Assembly (NCBI GenBank): GCA_937952305.1
Contig: CALFZO010000052.1
Location: 62,001-126,000 of the forward strand
Origin: an uncultured Anaerolineales bacterium
GTDB lineage: Bacteria > Chloroflexota > Anaerolineae > Anaerolineales > UBA6663
Direction: 5' to 3'
Length of the DNA: 64,000 bases
How positions within the stretch are numbered: the first letter of the stretch is position 1; the number at the start of each line of letters is the position of its first letter. Positions 35,622 to 44,260 of the stretch are shown piece after piece. Below the pieces are notes generated by a model. The model ran no database searches. It was given only the letters and a program-made list of their open reading frames with translations, and was not told the origin of the DNA. Made by a program: the position numbers and the translations under genes.

Positions 35622-36913
35622 AGCGCCGGCACCCACAGCACCACGCGTGTGCCCGCGCCCGGCTGGGTGAAGATGGCCAACTGGCCGCCCAAGCTCTCCG
35701 CGCGCTCGCGCATCCCCAACAGCCCGAAGTGTCCGGGCCGGCCGGCCGGGATGGCGGCCAGGTCGAAGCCGACGCCGTCGTCGGTGACGGCCAGCGTCAC
35801 GGCGCGCGGCGCGAAGTCGAGCGTCACCTGGGCCCGCCGGGCGCCGGCGTGAGCGGCGATGTTCTGCAAGGCCTCCTGCATGATGCGGTAGACGCCGATC
35901 TCGGCCTCCGGGCTCAGGCGCGTCGGTTCGCCGGCCAATTGCAATTCGCATGTGAGGCCGGCGTGCGCCTGGAACTGCTCGGTGTAACGGCGCAGCGACG
36001 GCACCAACCCGAGCGCATCCAGCGTCGGCGGCCGCAGTTCATAGATGACCTGGCGCGTCTCGTGCTCCACGCGGTGCAGGATGGCCCCCACCGCCTGCAG
36101 CGCCTCCGCGGCCCCGTCCACCTCGGCGCGGGCCAGGCGCTCGCGCGCGCTCTTCAATTCCAGCAGCGCCCCGACGATGAGTTGATTCAGGCCGTCGTGC
36201 AGGTCCTGGGCGAGGCGCTGGCGTTCGCGCTCCTGGACGTTGACGGTCTCGGTCAGCAGCCGCTGCAGTTGGCCCGCCTTCTGGGCCAGCGCCTCCTTGG
36301 CTTCCCGGAGTTCGGTCGTGCGGTCAGCCACGCTGCGCTCCAGCGCCGTCTTGGCCTCGCTGAGCGCGTCGTTCAGTTGGGCGTTGCGGATGGCGATGGC
36401 GACCTGCGCGGCGTAGGTGGCCAGCAGATGCTCGTGGTCTTCGGCGTACAGGGCCGGCCGGTTGGCGACGCCGATCATGCCGAACGGGGCCGCGCCCACG
36501 CTCAGCGGCACGCCCAGGAAGGTGTGCACGGGCGGATGGCCGCGCGGCTGGCCCACCCGGTCCGGGGCCTCCAGCGCGTCCTCCGAGCGCACCGGCCGAT
36601 TCTCCAGCACGGCGCGCGCGAACAGGTTGGGCCGCAGCGGGATGACGTGGTGCTGCGCGTAGAAGTCGCCGGCCGGGTGAAAGCCGCGGATGGCCGCCAC
36701 GTCCAGGGCGCGGCCGTCCGCCGTGGTCAGGCCGATGAAGCCGAAGCGCGACTCGGTCAGATCCAGGCAGTGGCGCAAGGCCGTGTCCAGGACGGCGGGC
36801 AGGTCGCGCAGAGTCGCGATCTCCATCGCCAGCGCGTACAACGCCCGCAGGCGTTCGCGGCTTTCGAGCTCGGTGGGCAGCGGCCAGGCGGCGAGAGGCG
36901 GCGCAGATGTCAT
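35618..36913 (-). CDS. GAF-domain sensor histidine kinase (NarX/HisKA_3 type)
   Basis: A 431-residue cytoplasmic kinase with no membrane segment. A GAF domain occupies about residues 40-178 (RFGFIGLTTADGRALDV through IRNAQL). A coiled coil follows, then the HisKA_3 box with the phosphorylated H239 in RLAQDLHDGLNQL. The HATPase has VTDDGVGFDL and GHFGLLGMRERAESLGG. It phosphorylates the response regulator with which it overlaps. What the GAF domain binds is not visible from sequence. The kinase starts 3 bp downstream of a methyltransferase gene, so the three may form one operon. Confidence 0.9.
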   Translation of the reverse strand: MTSAPPLAAWPLPTELESRERLRALYALAMEIATLRDLPAVLDTALRHCLDLTESRFGFIGLTTADGRALDVAAIRGFHPAGDFYAQHHVIPLRPNLFARAVLENRPVRSEDALEAPDRVGQPRGHPPVHTFLGVPLSVGAAPFGMIGVANRPALYAEDHEHLLATYAAQVAIAIRNAQLNDALSEAKTALERSVADRTTELREAKEALAQKAGQLQRLLTETVNVQERERQRLAQDLHDGLNQLIVGALLELKSARERLARAEVDGAAEALQAVGAILHRVEHETRQVIYELRPPTLDALGLVPSLRRYTEQFQAHAGLTCELQLAGEPTRLSPEAEIGVYRIMQEALQNIAAHAGARRAQVTLDFAPRAVTLAVTDDGVGFDLAAIPAGRPGHFGLLGMRERAESLGGQLAIFTQPGAGTRVVLWVPAL

Positions 36914-36916
36914 CGC

Positions 36917-37696
36917 TCAACCCCAGCGAAAAGCCTGCCACACGAAGGTGTGCGGCACCGTGAACTCGGTCTCCAGCAGTCCATACTCGGCCCGCGCCCA
37001 GGCGCGCAGTTCGTCCAGGCAGCGCGCGAAGAAACCGGCCGGCACCGGCCAATCCGCGGCCCAGGTGCGATGCTCAATCGCCTCCAGGTGGCGCGAAAGT
37101 GGACGGGTGTGCGTCCACGCCCCCACCCTCTGCTCGCGGCCGAGCGCGCCCGAGGCCCGGATCGCGGCCGCGATCTCGTCCAGGTCAGGCGACTGCGCGT
37201 CGGCCGGCGCGCCCTGGGCGGCCAGGATCTGGCGCCAGCGCGCCAGGAGCCGCGCCCCGGGGGAGTCCGGCGGTCGCGCCTCGTACCCGAACAGGAAGAC
37301 CCCGGCCGGCTGCAGCACGCGCCGCACCTCGCGCACCGCCGCGCGCCACTGCGGCAGCAGTTGAAAGACGTGGACCGATAGGGCCGCGTCGAAAGCGGCG
37401 TCGGCGAAGGGAAGGCGGAGGGCATCGCCGCTGACCAAATCCGGCGGCCGCGCGCTGGCCGCCCGCTCGGCCCGCAGGCGCTGCAGCATCGCCGGCGACA
37501 AATCCAGCCCGGTCAGATCCAGGCCGCGCGCCAGCAAGGGCAGCGCCATGCGCCCGGCCCCGGCCCCCACCTCCAGGGCCCGCGCCCCTGGCGGCAGCAG
37601 CGCCAGGGCGGCCTGCGTGACCTCGGCCAGCACCGCCGCCGGCAAGGCCCGCGTCGCATTGAATTCGTGAGCGACCCGGTTGAAAGAGGGCGGCAT
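36917..37696 (-). CDS. Class I SAM methyltransferase
   Basis: A 259-residue Methyltransf_11 protein. ATG 37696 follows an AGAGGG ribosome-binding site; longer upstream frames lack support. Motif I ALEVGAGAGRMALPLL is near residue 40, then LTGLDLSPAMLQRL, SGDALRLPFADAAFDAALSV and VLQPAGVFLFGY. The C-terminus is Trp/Arg-rich. It is the first gene of a probable operon with the two-component pair and is divergent from the ABC importer. The substrate is unknown. Confidence 0.78.
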   Translation of the reverse strand: MPPSFNRVAHEFNATRALPAAVLAEVTQAALALLPPGARALEVGAGAGRMALPLLARGLDLTGLDLSPAMLQRLRAERAASARPPDLVSGDALRLPFADAAFDAALSVHVFQLLPQWRAAVREVRRVLQPAGVFLFGYEARPPDSPGARLLARWRQILAAQGAPADAQSPDLDEIAAAIRASGALGREQRVGAWTHTRPLSRHLEAIEHRTWAADWPVPAGFFARCLDELRAWARAEYGLLETEFTVPHTFVWQAFRWG

Positions 37697-37822
37697 GCCC
37701 TCTGAATTATATGCGAGTCGGTCGGATTTAGGCCGGCGAGGCTCAGGCGCGGCGCTGTTTGTGGTAGGATGACCGCGCCAGAGCCCTGTTCGCGCCATCC
37801 CCACGCCCACGGAGATTTCCCC

Positions 37823-38782
37823 ATGCCACGCCTGCTGAATCGGGCGGCCTCGGCCGCCGTCGCCGCGAGCCTGTTGCTGGCCGCGTGCACCAGCGCCGCA
37901 CCCACGGCTGCGCCCGCCGTCCTGCGCCTGGCCCTGCTGCCGGTGCTCGATACGCTGCCCGCCCACGTCGCCCAGGCCCAGGGCTATTTCGCCGCCAACG
38001 GCCTGCAGGTGGAGATTGTGCCGGTCGGTTCAGCGCCCGAACGCGACCAGTTGTTAGCCGCCGGCCAGGTGGATGGCGTCATGAACGAGATCCTGGGGCC
38101 GATCCTGAACAACCAGGCCGGCGTTCAGGTCCAGGTGGTGCGCCTGGCGCGATCGGCCTCCGGCGAGTACCCGCTCTTCCGCATCGTGGCCGGCGCGGAC
38201 AGCGGCGTCAGCGCGCCCGGTGACCTGGCCGGCCAGACGCTGGGAGTCTCCACCGGCACCGTGATCGAGTACGTGGCCGACCGTCTGCTGGCGGCGGAAG
38301 GGGTGGACCCGGCCAGCGTGGAGTACACGGCCGTCCCCGCCATCAGCGACCGGCTGGCACTGCTGCAGAACAACCAGTTGGCCGCGGCCGTGCTGCCGGA
38401 CCCGGCTTCGTCCTCCGCCCTGGCTTCCGGCGGCCGCGTGGTGCTGGACGACATGCGCCACCCGGAGTACGGCTACAGCGTGTGGACGTTCCGGCAGGCC
38501 GTCATCGACCAGAACCCGGAGGCCGTGCGCGCCTTCCTGAAGGCTATCGAACAGGCCGTGGCCGACCTTAACGCCGACGGGACGAAGTGGGATGCCGTGC
38601 TCAGCGCCAACAACCTGCTGCCACCGCCGCTGATCGGCAAGTACAAACTGCCGCAATTCCCGACGGCGGGCGTGCCCACGGCCGCGCAGTATGCCGATGC
38701 CGCGGCCTGGCTGAAGAGCAAAGGTCTCCTGGACAAAGACGTGCCGTACGCCGACACCGTCAACGGCGGCCTGCTGCCTTGA
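37823..38782 (+). CDS. ABC transporter substrate-binding lipoprotein (SsuA/NMT1 family)
   Basis: A 319-residue protein. The start at ATG 37823 follows GGAG. The signal peptide ends in the lipobox LLLAAC, so it is a lipoprotein. The rest matches the NMT1/SsuA fold: LALLPVLDTLPAHVAQAQGYF, the GVMNEI segment, SGVSAPGDLAGQTLGVSTG and a C-terminal AAAWLKSKGLLDKDVPYADTV. The family includes binding proteins for sulfonates, nitrate, thiamine precursors and riboflavin, and the ligand cannot be told here. I saw no thiamine riboswitch upstream. The ATPase and permease follow on the same strand. Confidence 0.85.
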   Translation: MPRLLNRAASAAVAASLLLAACTSAAPTAAPAVLRLALLPVLDTLPAHVAQAQGYFAANGLQVEIVPVGSAPERDQLLAAGQVDGVMNEILGPILNNQAGVQVQVVRLARSASGEYPLFRIVAGADSGVSAPGDLAGQTLGVSTGTVIEYVADRLLAAEGVDPASVEYTAVPAISDRLALLQNNQLAAAVLPDPASSSALASGGRVVLDDMRHPEYGYSVWTFRQAVIDQNPEAVRAFLKAIEQAVADLNADGTKWDAVLSANNLLPPPLIGKYKLPQFPTAGVPTAAQYADAAAWLKSKGLLDKDVPYADTVNGGLLP

Positions 38783-38808
38783 ACTGACCCGCCGCCCGGG
38801 GGCCAACC

Positions 38809-39591
38809 GTGGTCCAGATTGAAGCTCTGACGTTTCAATATGCCAGCGCCGCGCCGGTCTTCCGGGACTTCCACTGGACGATCGGGCGCGGCGAGGCCTG
38901 GGCCATCCTCGGCCCGTCCGGCTGCGGCAAGACCACGCTGCTCTACCTCCTGGCCGGGCTGCGCGCGCCCACCGCTGGCCGCCTGGTCATCGACGGCGAC
39001 GAGATCCGCCGGCCGCGCCCGCGCACCGGCCTGATCCTGCAGGATTACGGCCTCCTGCCGTGGGCCACGGTGCGCGAGAACGCCGCCCTCGGCCTGCGCC
39101 TGCGTGATTTCTACGGGCCGGACGGGCGCCATGCGCCGGCTGGGCGCGCCAACACCGAAAGCCAGCGCGCGGTCCAAGCCGCCGTCGACGAGTGGCTGCG
39201 ACGGCTCGGCCTGGCTGAAGTCGCCGCGCGTTACCCTGGCCAGATTTCGGGCGGCCAGCGCCAGCGCACGGCCATCGCGCGCACCCTCGTGCTGGGACCG
39301 GACCTGTTGTTGATGGATGAGCCGTTCGCGTCGCTGGACGCGCCGACGCGCGAAGCGCTGCAGACGCTGCTGCTGGACCTGTGGACCGAACAGCACCTGA
39401 CGCTGGTGACCGTGACCCACGCCATCGAGGAGGCCGCCTTGCTTGGCCGGCAGATCCTGGTGCTGGGCCGCCCGCCGATCACGGCGCCCGTGGTCGTCCC
39501 CAACCCCGGCGCCGGCCAGCCGGATTACCGCAGCACGGCCGAGTACCGGCAGGTGTGCGCGGACCTGCACGCGCAGTTGAGGGCGGCATGA
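38809..39591 (+). CDS. ABC transporter ATP-binding protein (SsuB/TauB type)
   Basis: A 260-residue ATPase. The start is GTG 38809; the next ATG would remove the first beta strand. Walker A GPSGCGKTT is near residue 40, the signature ISGGQRQRTAIA near 145, Walker B LLLMDEPFASLD near 165 and the switch VTVTHAIEEA near 200. The Q-loop contains LILQDYGLLPW, typical of the nitrate/sulfonate/taurine group. It ends in an ATGA overlap with the permease gene. It powers uptake of the ligand bound by the upstream lipoprotein. Confidence 0.92.
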   Translation: MVQIEALTFQYASAAPVFRDFHWTIGRGEAWAILGPSGCGKTTLLYLLAGLRAPTAGRLVIDGDEIRRPRPRTGLILQDYGLLPWATVRENAALGLRLRDFYGPDGRHAPAGRANTESQRAVQAAVDEWLRRLGLAEVAARYPGQISGGQRQRTAIARTLVLGPDLLLMDEPFASLDAPTREALQTLLLDLWTEQHLTLVTVTHAIEEAALLGRQILVLGRPPITAPVVVPNPGAGQPDYRSTAEYRQVCADLHAQLRAA

Positions 39592-40334
39592 ACTTCCGCG
39601 CCCGTGACCTGGCCCTGGCCGTGCTCATGCTGCTGGCCGCCTGGGCGGCGCTGGCCCTGGCCGTCCAGCGCCCGATCCTGCCGCCACCCTGGACCGTGGC
39701 CGTCGCGCTCTGGCAGGGGCTGGGCCAGGACCTGCCCGGCCACTTCCTGGCCAGCTTGTGGCGCGTGGTGCTCAGTACACTCCTGGCCGTGGCCCTGGCC
39801 GCACCAGCCGGGCTGGCGCTCGGCCAATCGCAAAGGCTGGGCCGGCTCTTCGGCCCCCTGCTCTATCTGCTCTACCCCATCCCCAAGGTCGTGCTGGTGC
39901 CGGTCGTCTTCCTATTCTTCGGCCTCGGCGACCTGGCGCGTGTGGTCCTGATCTTCCTGATCCTGTCCTTTCAGATCATCGTGCTCGTGCGCGACCAGGC
40001 GGCGGCGCTGCGGCCGGAGTTGATCCAGAGCGTGCGCAGCCTGGGGGCCGGGCGGCGCGCGTTGTTCTGGTTCGTCTATCTGCCGGCCAGCCTGCCGGCC
40101 ATCCTCACCGCGCTGCGCCAGTCCGTGGGCACGGCCGTGGCCGTGTTGTACGTCACCGAACTCTTCGCCACGCGGCAGGGGCTGGGCTACTACATCTTCA
40201 TCAACGGCAGCACGCTCTTCAACTACCCAGCCATGTATGCGGGCGTCGTCGCCATGGCCGTCCTCGGCCTCGGCTTGTACTTCGCCGTGGATCAGCTCGA
40301 GCGGCGGCTGTGCCCGTGGCTGCACGCCGGCTGA
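39588..40334 (+). CDS. ABC transporter permease (SsuC/TauC type)
   Basis: A 248-residue membrane protein of the BPD_transp_1 family with six predicted helices. ATG 39588 overlaps the ATPase stop by 4 bp. The coupling loop LIQSVRSLGAGRRALFWFVYLP corresponds to the EAA motif, and ELFATRQGLGYYIF is characteristic of the family. The ligand is unknown, as for the rest of the operon. It converges on the NmrA-like gene, 15 bp away. Confidence 0.9.
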   Translation: MNFRARDLALAVLMLLAAWAALALAVQRPILPPPWTVAVALWQGLGQDLPGHFLASLWRVVLSTLLAVALAAPAGLALGQSQRLGRLFGPLLYLLYPIPKVVLVPVVFLFFGLGDLARVVLIFLILSFQIIVLVRDQAAALRPELIQSVRSLGAGRRALFWFVYLPASLPAILTALRQSVGTAVAVLYVTELFATRQGLGYYIFINGSTLFNYPAMYAGVVAMAVLGLGLYFAVDQLERRLCPWLHAG

Positions 40335-40349
40335 GGCTGGCGGGGCGTT

Positions 40350-41318
40350 TCAGTGACGCGCGCCGTTCGCGGCGTGCGCGCGGAACCAGGCGACGGTGCG
40401 CCGGACGGCCTCGCGCACCGGCGTGGATCGGACGCCGCAGGCACGCTCGAACTGGCTGCCGTCCACGATGTAAGGCTTCTCGAACTGGTACAGCAGCGGC
40501 ACCAACTCACGCACGGTCGGCACAAACACCCCTAGGGCCGTCATCATCAGCCGGTTGGCGCTGGCCATCTTCGGCGGCCGGCCGACCTCTTCGAAGAACA
40601 GCGTCATGATCTGGCGCTGCGTCAGGCGCGGCTGCTCGCTGGGCACGTGCCAGGCCCGCCCGAGCGCCTCGTCGCGCTCGCCGGCCACGGCCAGGGCCTC
40701 GCCAAAATCCTCGATGTAAGTGAACGTGTGCGGGACGTCCAAGCTTCCCACCAGCTGCGCTGACCCGCCGGCCAGCGCCGGGACCACGGAGCGCGCGCCC
40801 AGGTGCGATTGGTCTGCGGCAAACGGCCCGAAGAAGTCTGAGCCGCGCACGAGCGCCACGCGCACCCGGCCGGCCCGATGCGCGGCCAGCGCCGCCTCGG
40901 CCATGGCCGCGCGCGTGCGGCCCTTCTGGTCGGTGGCCGCGTAGGGCAGGTCCTCCCGCAGCGGCTGGCCGTCCGTGTCCCCGTACATGTACAAGTTGTC
41001 GCAGATGATCAGCTTGGCGCCGTTGGCGGCCGTGCCCTCCAGGATGGCGGCCTGCAGGGGCGGAAACTTCTCCGGCCACTCGGTGTACTCGGGCTGCGCA
41101 CATTGGTAGACCGCGGCCGCACCCTGCGTCAGCGCGCGGACCTGGGCGCCGTCGTAGGCGTCGCCGGCGACGATCTCGGCCTCGGCCGGGGCCTCGGCCA
41201 GGCGGCCGCTGCGATTCACGACGCGCACGCGCCGGCCGCGGCGCAGCAGGGCTTTGACTGTGGCGCGCCCCACCGGGCCGGCGCCGAAGACGACGTGAAG
41301 TTCAGGCGTGTTGGACAT
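40350..41318 (-). CDS. NAD(P)-binding NmrA/SDR-like epimerase
   Basis: A 322-residue Rossmann protein. The nucleotide-binding loop is VVFGAGPVGRATVKALL at residues 8-24, followed by RVRVVNRSGR. There is no clear YxxxK catalytic pair: the region LIICDNLYMYGD resembles extended SDR proteins but the downstream Tyr-Lys is degenerate. It may act as a reductase or as a redox-sensing NmrA-like protein. It lies 91 bp downstream of a TetR gene on the same strand and probably shares its palindrome-controlled promoter, so the TetR ligand may be linked to its substrate. Confidence 0.75.
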   Translation of the reverse strand: MSNTPELHVVFGAGPVGRATVKALLRRGRRVRVVNRSGRLAEAPAEAEIVAGDAYDGAQVRALTQGAAAVYQCAQPEYTEWPEKFPPLQAAILEGTAANGAKLIICDNLYMYGDTDGQPLREDLPYAATDQKGRTRAAMAEAALAAHRAGRVRVALVRGSDFFGPFAADQSHLGARSVVPALAGGSAQLVGSLDVPHTFTYIEDFGEALAVAGERDEALGRAWHVPSEQPRLTQRQIMTLFFEEVGRPPKMASANRLMMTALGVFVPTVRELVPLLYQFEKPYIVDGSQFERACGVRSTPVREAVRRTVAWFRAHAANGARH

Positions 41319-41409
41319 CGGAATGCTCCTTGGAATAGGCGTACTGAAGACACCCGGCGGCGCTGAGCGCAGCTGGGGCTGTCCGCAGATAACTTGGAAG
41401 GCAGGGGTG

Positions 41410-42120
41410 TCAGCCGGGCGGCGGCAGACCGAGCCGGCGCAGGTAGGCGCTCAGCTCAAGCTCGTAGAACAGGCCGGGGTCGCCGATGAAAGGCTGGCTG
41501 TGGTGGAAGAGCTCGAGCATCACCTGGCCATGGATGCGCGCCCAACCGGAGAGCAGCACACAGATCAAGACCTCCGGCAGGTCCAGGCCGGACTTGGTCC
41601 GGTAAGCGCGGATGTGCCCGGCCAGGGCCGGCGGCACCGGCTGATACTCCTCAGGCAGGGAGATCTGGCCGCTGCGCCAGCCGGCCTGCAGCAGGTCGAA
41701 CAACTGGGCAAATGGGCGCTGCGCCAGCGGCCCGGTCAGATCCGTCGGCGCGTGGTAGCCCGGGATCGGGTTGCCGTAGATGAGTTGAAAGTCGGTGGGA
41801 TGGGCAACCGCCCAGGCGCGATAGGCGCGGGTGATGCGCGTGAACGTCTCCCACAACCCAGCGCCCTCCGTGCGGGCCTCGGCCCCGGCGGTCTCCATGG
41901 CCACGGCCAGGGCCGTGAAGGCGTCCACGATCAGGGTCGTGATGAGGTCCTCCAGCCGGGGAAAGTAGTTGTAGATCGCGGGCGCCGTGATGCCCAGTTC
42001 GCGGGCGATGGCGCGCAACGACAGGCCGGCTGTGCCGTGCTCGGACATCTGGCGCCGGGCCACAGCCTTGATCTCCTCGGCGGTGACGGTTCGGCCCGAT
42101 TCTTTGCGGGGTCGTGACAT
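41410..42120 (-). CDS. TetR-family transcriptional repressor (WHG-domain type)
   Basis: A 236-residue regulator. ATG 42120 is used because it gives the family length; the frame continues upstream into the operator. The helix-turn-helix is LSLRAIARELGITAPAIYNYF near residues 33-53. The C-terminal ligand domain has LWETFTRITRAYRAWAVAHPTDFQLIYGNP, matching the TetR_C WHG-type domain. It probably represses itself and the NmrA-like gene through the palindrome 18 nt upstream of its start. The inducer is unknown. Confidence 0.9.
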   Translation of the reverse strand: MSRPRKESGRTVTAEEIKAVARRQMSEHGTAGLSLRAIARELGITAPAIYNYFPRLEDLITTLIVDAFTALAVAMETAGAEARTEGAGLWETFTRITRAYRAWAVAHPTDFQLIYGNPIPGYHAPTDLTGPLAQRPFAQLFDLLQAGWRSGQISLPEEYQPVPPALAGHIRAYRTKSGLDLPEVLICVLLSGWARIHGQVMLELFHHSQPFIGDPGLFYELELSAYLRRLGLPPPG

Positions 42121-42138
42121 GGTGCCTCGTGAATGCAG

Positions 42139-42169
42139 CGCTGTATATTTACGATGTAAATATACAGCG
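42139..42169. promoter_or_regulatory. TetR operator palindrome, 14-bp arms
   Basis: CGCTGTATATTTAC (42139-42152) and GTAAATATACAGCG (42156-42169) are perfect reverse complements around a GAT spacer. The site is AT-rich in a GC-rich genome and ends 18 nt before the TetR start, so it overlaps the expected promoter. A further GTATATTTT lies just upstream. Confidence 0.75.
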
Positions 42170-42217
42170 TATATTTTCACGAGTCAAGAGGCGATTTTTT
42201 TGGGGAAGACGCGCTGC

Positions 42218-43504
42218 TCAACCTGCCCCATCCAGCTGGGCGGCCTGGGCCAGGATAGCCGCGCGCTCGACGCTGTTCTGACAGACGACCAGCGCGGCCT
42301 GGTAGGCCCGGCGGGCGGCCTCCGTCTGACCGAGGCGCCGCAGGCTGTCCGCCCGCGCCAAGTGGAAAGGCGCGTAGCCTTCCAGGTCTCCGGCCAGCGC
42401 GTTCAGCAGGTCCAGGCCTTCCGCCGGACTTCCGGCCAGGCTCACGGCCACCGCCTGATTGAGCCGGATCACGGGCGTGTCGGCGCGGCGGCGCAGTTCC
42501 TGGTAAAGGGCCGCGATCTGGGCCCAATCCGTGTCGGCGGCCCGGCGCGCCTGCGCGTGCAGGGCGCTGATGGCGGCCTGGATTTGGTACGGACCCGGCT
42601 GGCGCATCTGCAAGGCTTTGTCCACCAGCGCCAGGCCTTCCTGAATCTCGCGCTGGTCCCAGAGCGACCGGTCCTGGTCACTCAATAAGACCAGTTCGCC
42701 CTGCGCGCCGAGGCGGGCCTGCCGGCGCGAATGGTGCAGCAGCATCAGCGCCAGCAGGCCGACCACCTCGGCGTATTGCGTCTCGGGCACGTCCGTGCGC
42801 TCGCGCCGGATCAGGTGCTCCAGCACGCGCGCCAGCCGGATGGCCTCGTCGCACAGGTCCTGACGGATCAGGGCGTCGCCGGCCGTGGCCGCGTAACCTT
42901 CGGTGAAGATCAGATACAGGACGGCCAGCACCGACTCCAGCCGTTCGCCCAGCAGGTGGGCGGGCGGCACCTGGTAAGGGATGCCGGCCTCCTTGATCTT
43001 GCGCTTGGCGCGGACCAGACGCTGGGCCATCGTCGGCCCCGGCACCAGGAACGCCGCCGCGATCTCGGCCGTGGTCAGGCCGCCCAGCGTCTGCAGGGTC
43101 AGCGCGACCCGCTGCTCCTCAGGCAAGGCCGGATGGCAGCACGTGAACATCAACTTGAGGCGCTCATCCGGAATCTCATCGACCGAGTCTAGATCGTCGG
43201 TTATCACCAGCGCCGCGGGCGGCAGTGTCTCGAGGGCCTCCGGCGCCCGGGCCGCCGCGCGGCCTCTCCGGATCCGGTCGATGGCCTTGCGCCGCGCCGT
43301 GGTGGTGAGCCAGGCGCCCGGGCTGCGCGGGACACCGTGCACAGACCAGTGCTCGACGGCCGACAAGCAGGCATCCTGCCAGGCCTCCTCGGCCAGGTCG
43401 AAGTCGCCGAGCCACCCAATCAGGGTGGCGCGAACCTGCCCGGACTCGCGCCGGTAGGCGCGCTCTACGGCTTGGGCGATGGCAGCGGGCTCAATCGACG
43501 TCAT
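42218..43504 (-). CDS. ECF42-type RNA polymerase sigma factor with TPR-like extension
   Basis: A 428-residue sigma factor, far longer than a usual 180-residue ECF. Region 2 is LIGWLGDFDLAEEAWQDACL near residue 25, and region 4 is the HTH LGGLTTAEIAAAFLVPGPTMAQR near 145. The C-terminal 220 residues are helical and TPR-like (LNQAVAVSLAGSPAEGLDLL, FHLARADSLRRLGQTEAARRAYQAAL). This layout, with DGPF proteins immediately upstream, fits the ECF42 group. No anti-sigma gene is visible. The extension is needed for activity in studied members. It follows the second DGPF gene by 20 bp. Confidence 0.9.
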   Translation of the reverse strand: MTSIEPAAIAQAVERAYRRESGQVRATLIGWLGDFDLAEEAWQDACLSAVEHWSVHGVPRSPGAWLTTTARRKAIDRIRRGRAAARAPEALETLPPAALVITDDLDSVDEIPDERLKLMFTCCHPALPEEQRVALTLQTLGGLTTAEIAAAFLVPGPTMAQRLVRAKRKIKEAGIPYQVPPAHLLGERLESVLAVLYLIFTEGYAATAGDALIRQDLCDEAIRLARVLEHLIRRERTDVPETQYAEVVGLLALMLLHHSRRQARLGAQGELVLLSDQDRSLWDQREIQEGLALVDKALQMRQPGPYQIQAAISALHAQARRAADTDWAQIAALYQELRRRADTPVIRLNQAVAVSLAGSPAEGLDLLNALAGDLEGYAPFHLARADSLRRLGQTEAARRAYQAALVVCQNSVERAAILAQAAQLDGAG

Positions 43505-43524
43505 CGGACGCAGCGCGGCGCCGG

Positions 43525-43872
43525 CTAGAACTGGACTACGGGCCGGACCTCAATCGAGCCGGCGCGCGCGCCCGGGATCTGGCTCGCCCACTCCAGGGCC
43601 TGCTCCGCTGTCGCGCACTCCAGCAGGAAGAAGCCGCCCAGCTGCTCACGGGTCTCAGCGAACGGGCCGTGCGTGGTCAGCGTCTGGCCCTGGCGCACCC
43701 GCACCGTGGTGGCGCTGGCCGTTGGCAGCAGTTCATCGCCGCCGCGCAGCACACCCGCGGCGGCGGCTTTCTTGGCGAAGGCGTTGTAGTCAGCCAGGAC
43801 CGCCTGGCGCTCGGTCTGGTCCTGGGCCTCCCAGGCTTTTTCATCGCCGTAGATCAGCAGCATGTACTGCAT
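43525..43872 (-). CDS. DGPF/YCII-domain protein
   Basis: A 115-residue alpha-beta protein beginning MQYMLLIYGDEKAWEAQ at ATG 43872. The core includes LTTHGPFAETREQLGGFFLLEC, the variant of the DGPF motif, and the conserved RPVVQF end. YCII-like proteins have a ferredoxin-like fold with a putative His active site (TTHGPF). In many genomes they are the partners of ECF42 sigma factors, but their biochemical role is unknown. The gene lies between its paralogue (31 bp upstream) and the sigma factor. Confidence 0.9.
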   Translation of the reverse strand: MQYMLLIYGDEKAWEAQDQTERQAVLADYNAFAKKAAAAGVLRGGDELLPTASATTVRVRQGQTLTTHGPFAETREQLGGFFLLECATAEQALEWASQIPGARAGSIEVRPVVQF

Positions 43873-43903
43873 GGGTCGCTCCTCGGGGTTGTTGGCCGGC
43901 GGC

Positions 43904-44260
43904 TCAGAAATCGACGATGGGCCGGATCTCGATCGAACCGTCCCGCGCGCCCGGGATCTTGGCCGCCCAGTCAATGGCCTGGTCCAGGTGTGCGCACTCG
44001 ATCAGGTAATAGCCGCCGAGCTGTTCCTTGGTCTCGGCAAACGGGCCGTGGGTGGTCAGGGCTTTGCCATTGCGCACGCGCACGGTCGTGGCCTGGTCGG
44101 TGGTGTGCAGGGCGTCGCCGGAGCGCAGCACGCCGGCCGCGCCGGCCGCCTCGTTGAAAGCGAAGTACTCGGCCATTTCGGCCTGGCCCGCGGCCGGGTC
44201 CGAGGCCAGCCGCGCGGCGTGCGCCTTCTCGTCGCCGTAGATCAGCAGCAGGTATTTCAT
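43904..44260 (-). CDS. DGPF/YCII-domain protein (paralogue)
   Basis: A 118-residue paralogue of the next gene, starting at ATG 44260 with MKYLLLIYGDEKAHAA. It shares LTTHGPFAETKEQLGGYYLIEC, WAAKIPGARDGSIEIRP and the overall length, so the pair arose by duplication. It is the first gene of the DGPF-DGPF-sigma operon. The ECF42-type promoter lies 45 nt before its start. Confidence 0.9.
   Translation of the reverse strand: MKYLLLIYGDEKAHAARLASDPAAGQAEMAEYFAFNEAAGAAGVLRSGDALHTTDQATTVRVRNGKALTTHGPFAETKEQLGGYYLIECAHLDQAIDWAAKIPGARDGSIEIRPIVDF

Noticed and set aside
37697..37822. Thiamine (TPP) riboswitch before the SsuA-like lipoprotein
   Set aside because: The conserved CUGAGA and terminal motifs are absent, so the ligand is not inferred to be thiamine-related.
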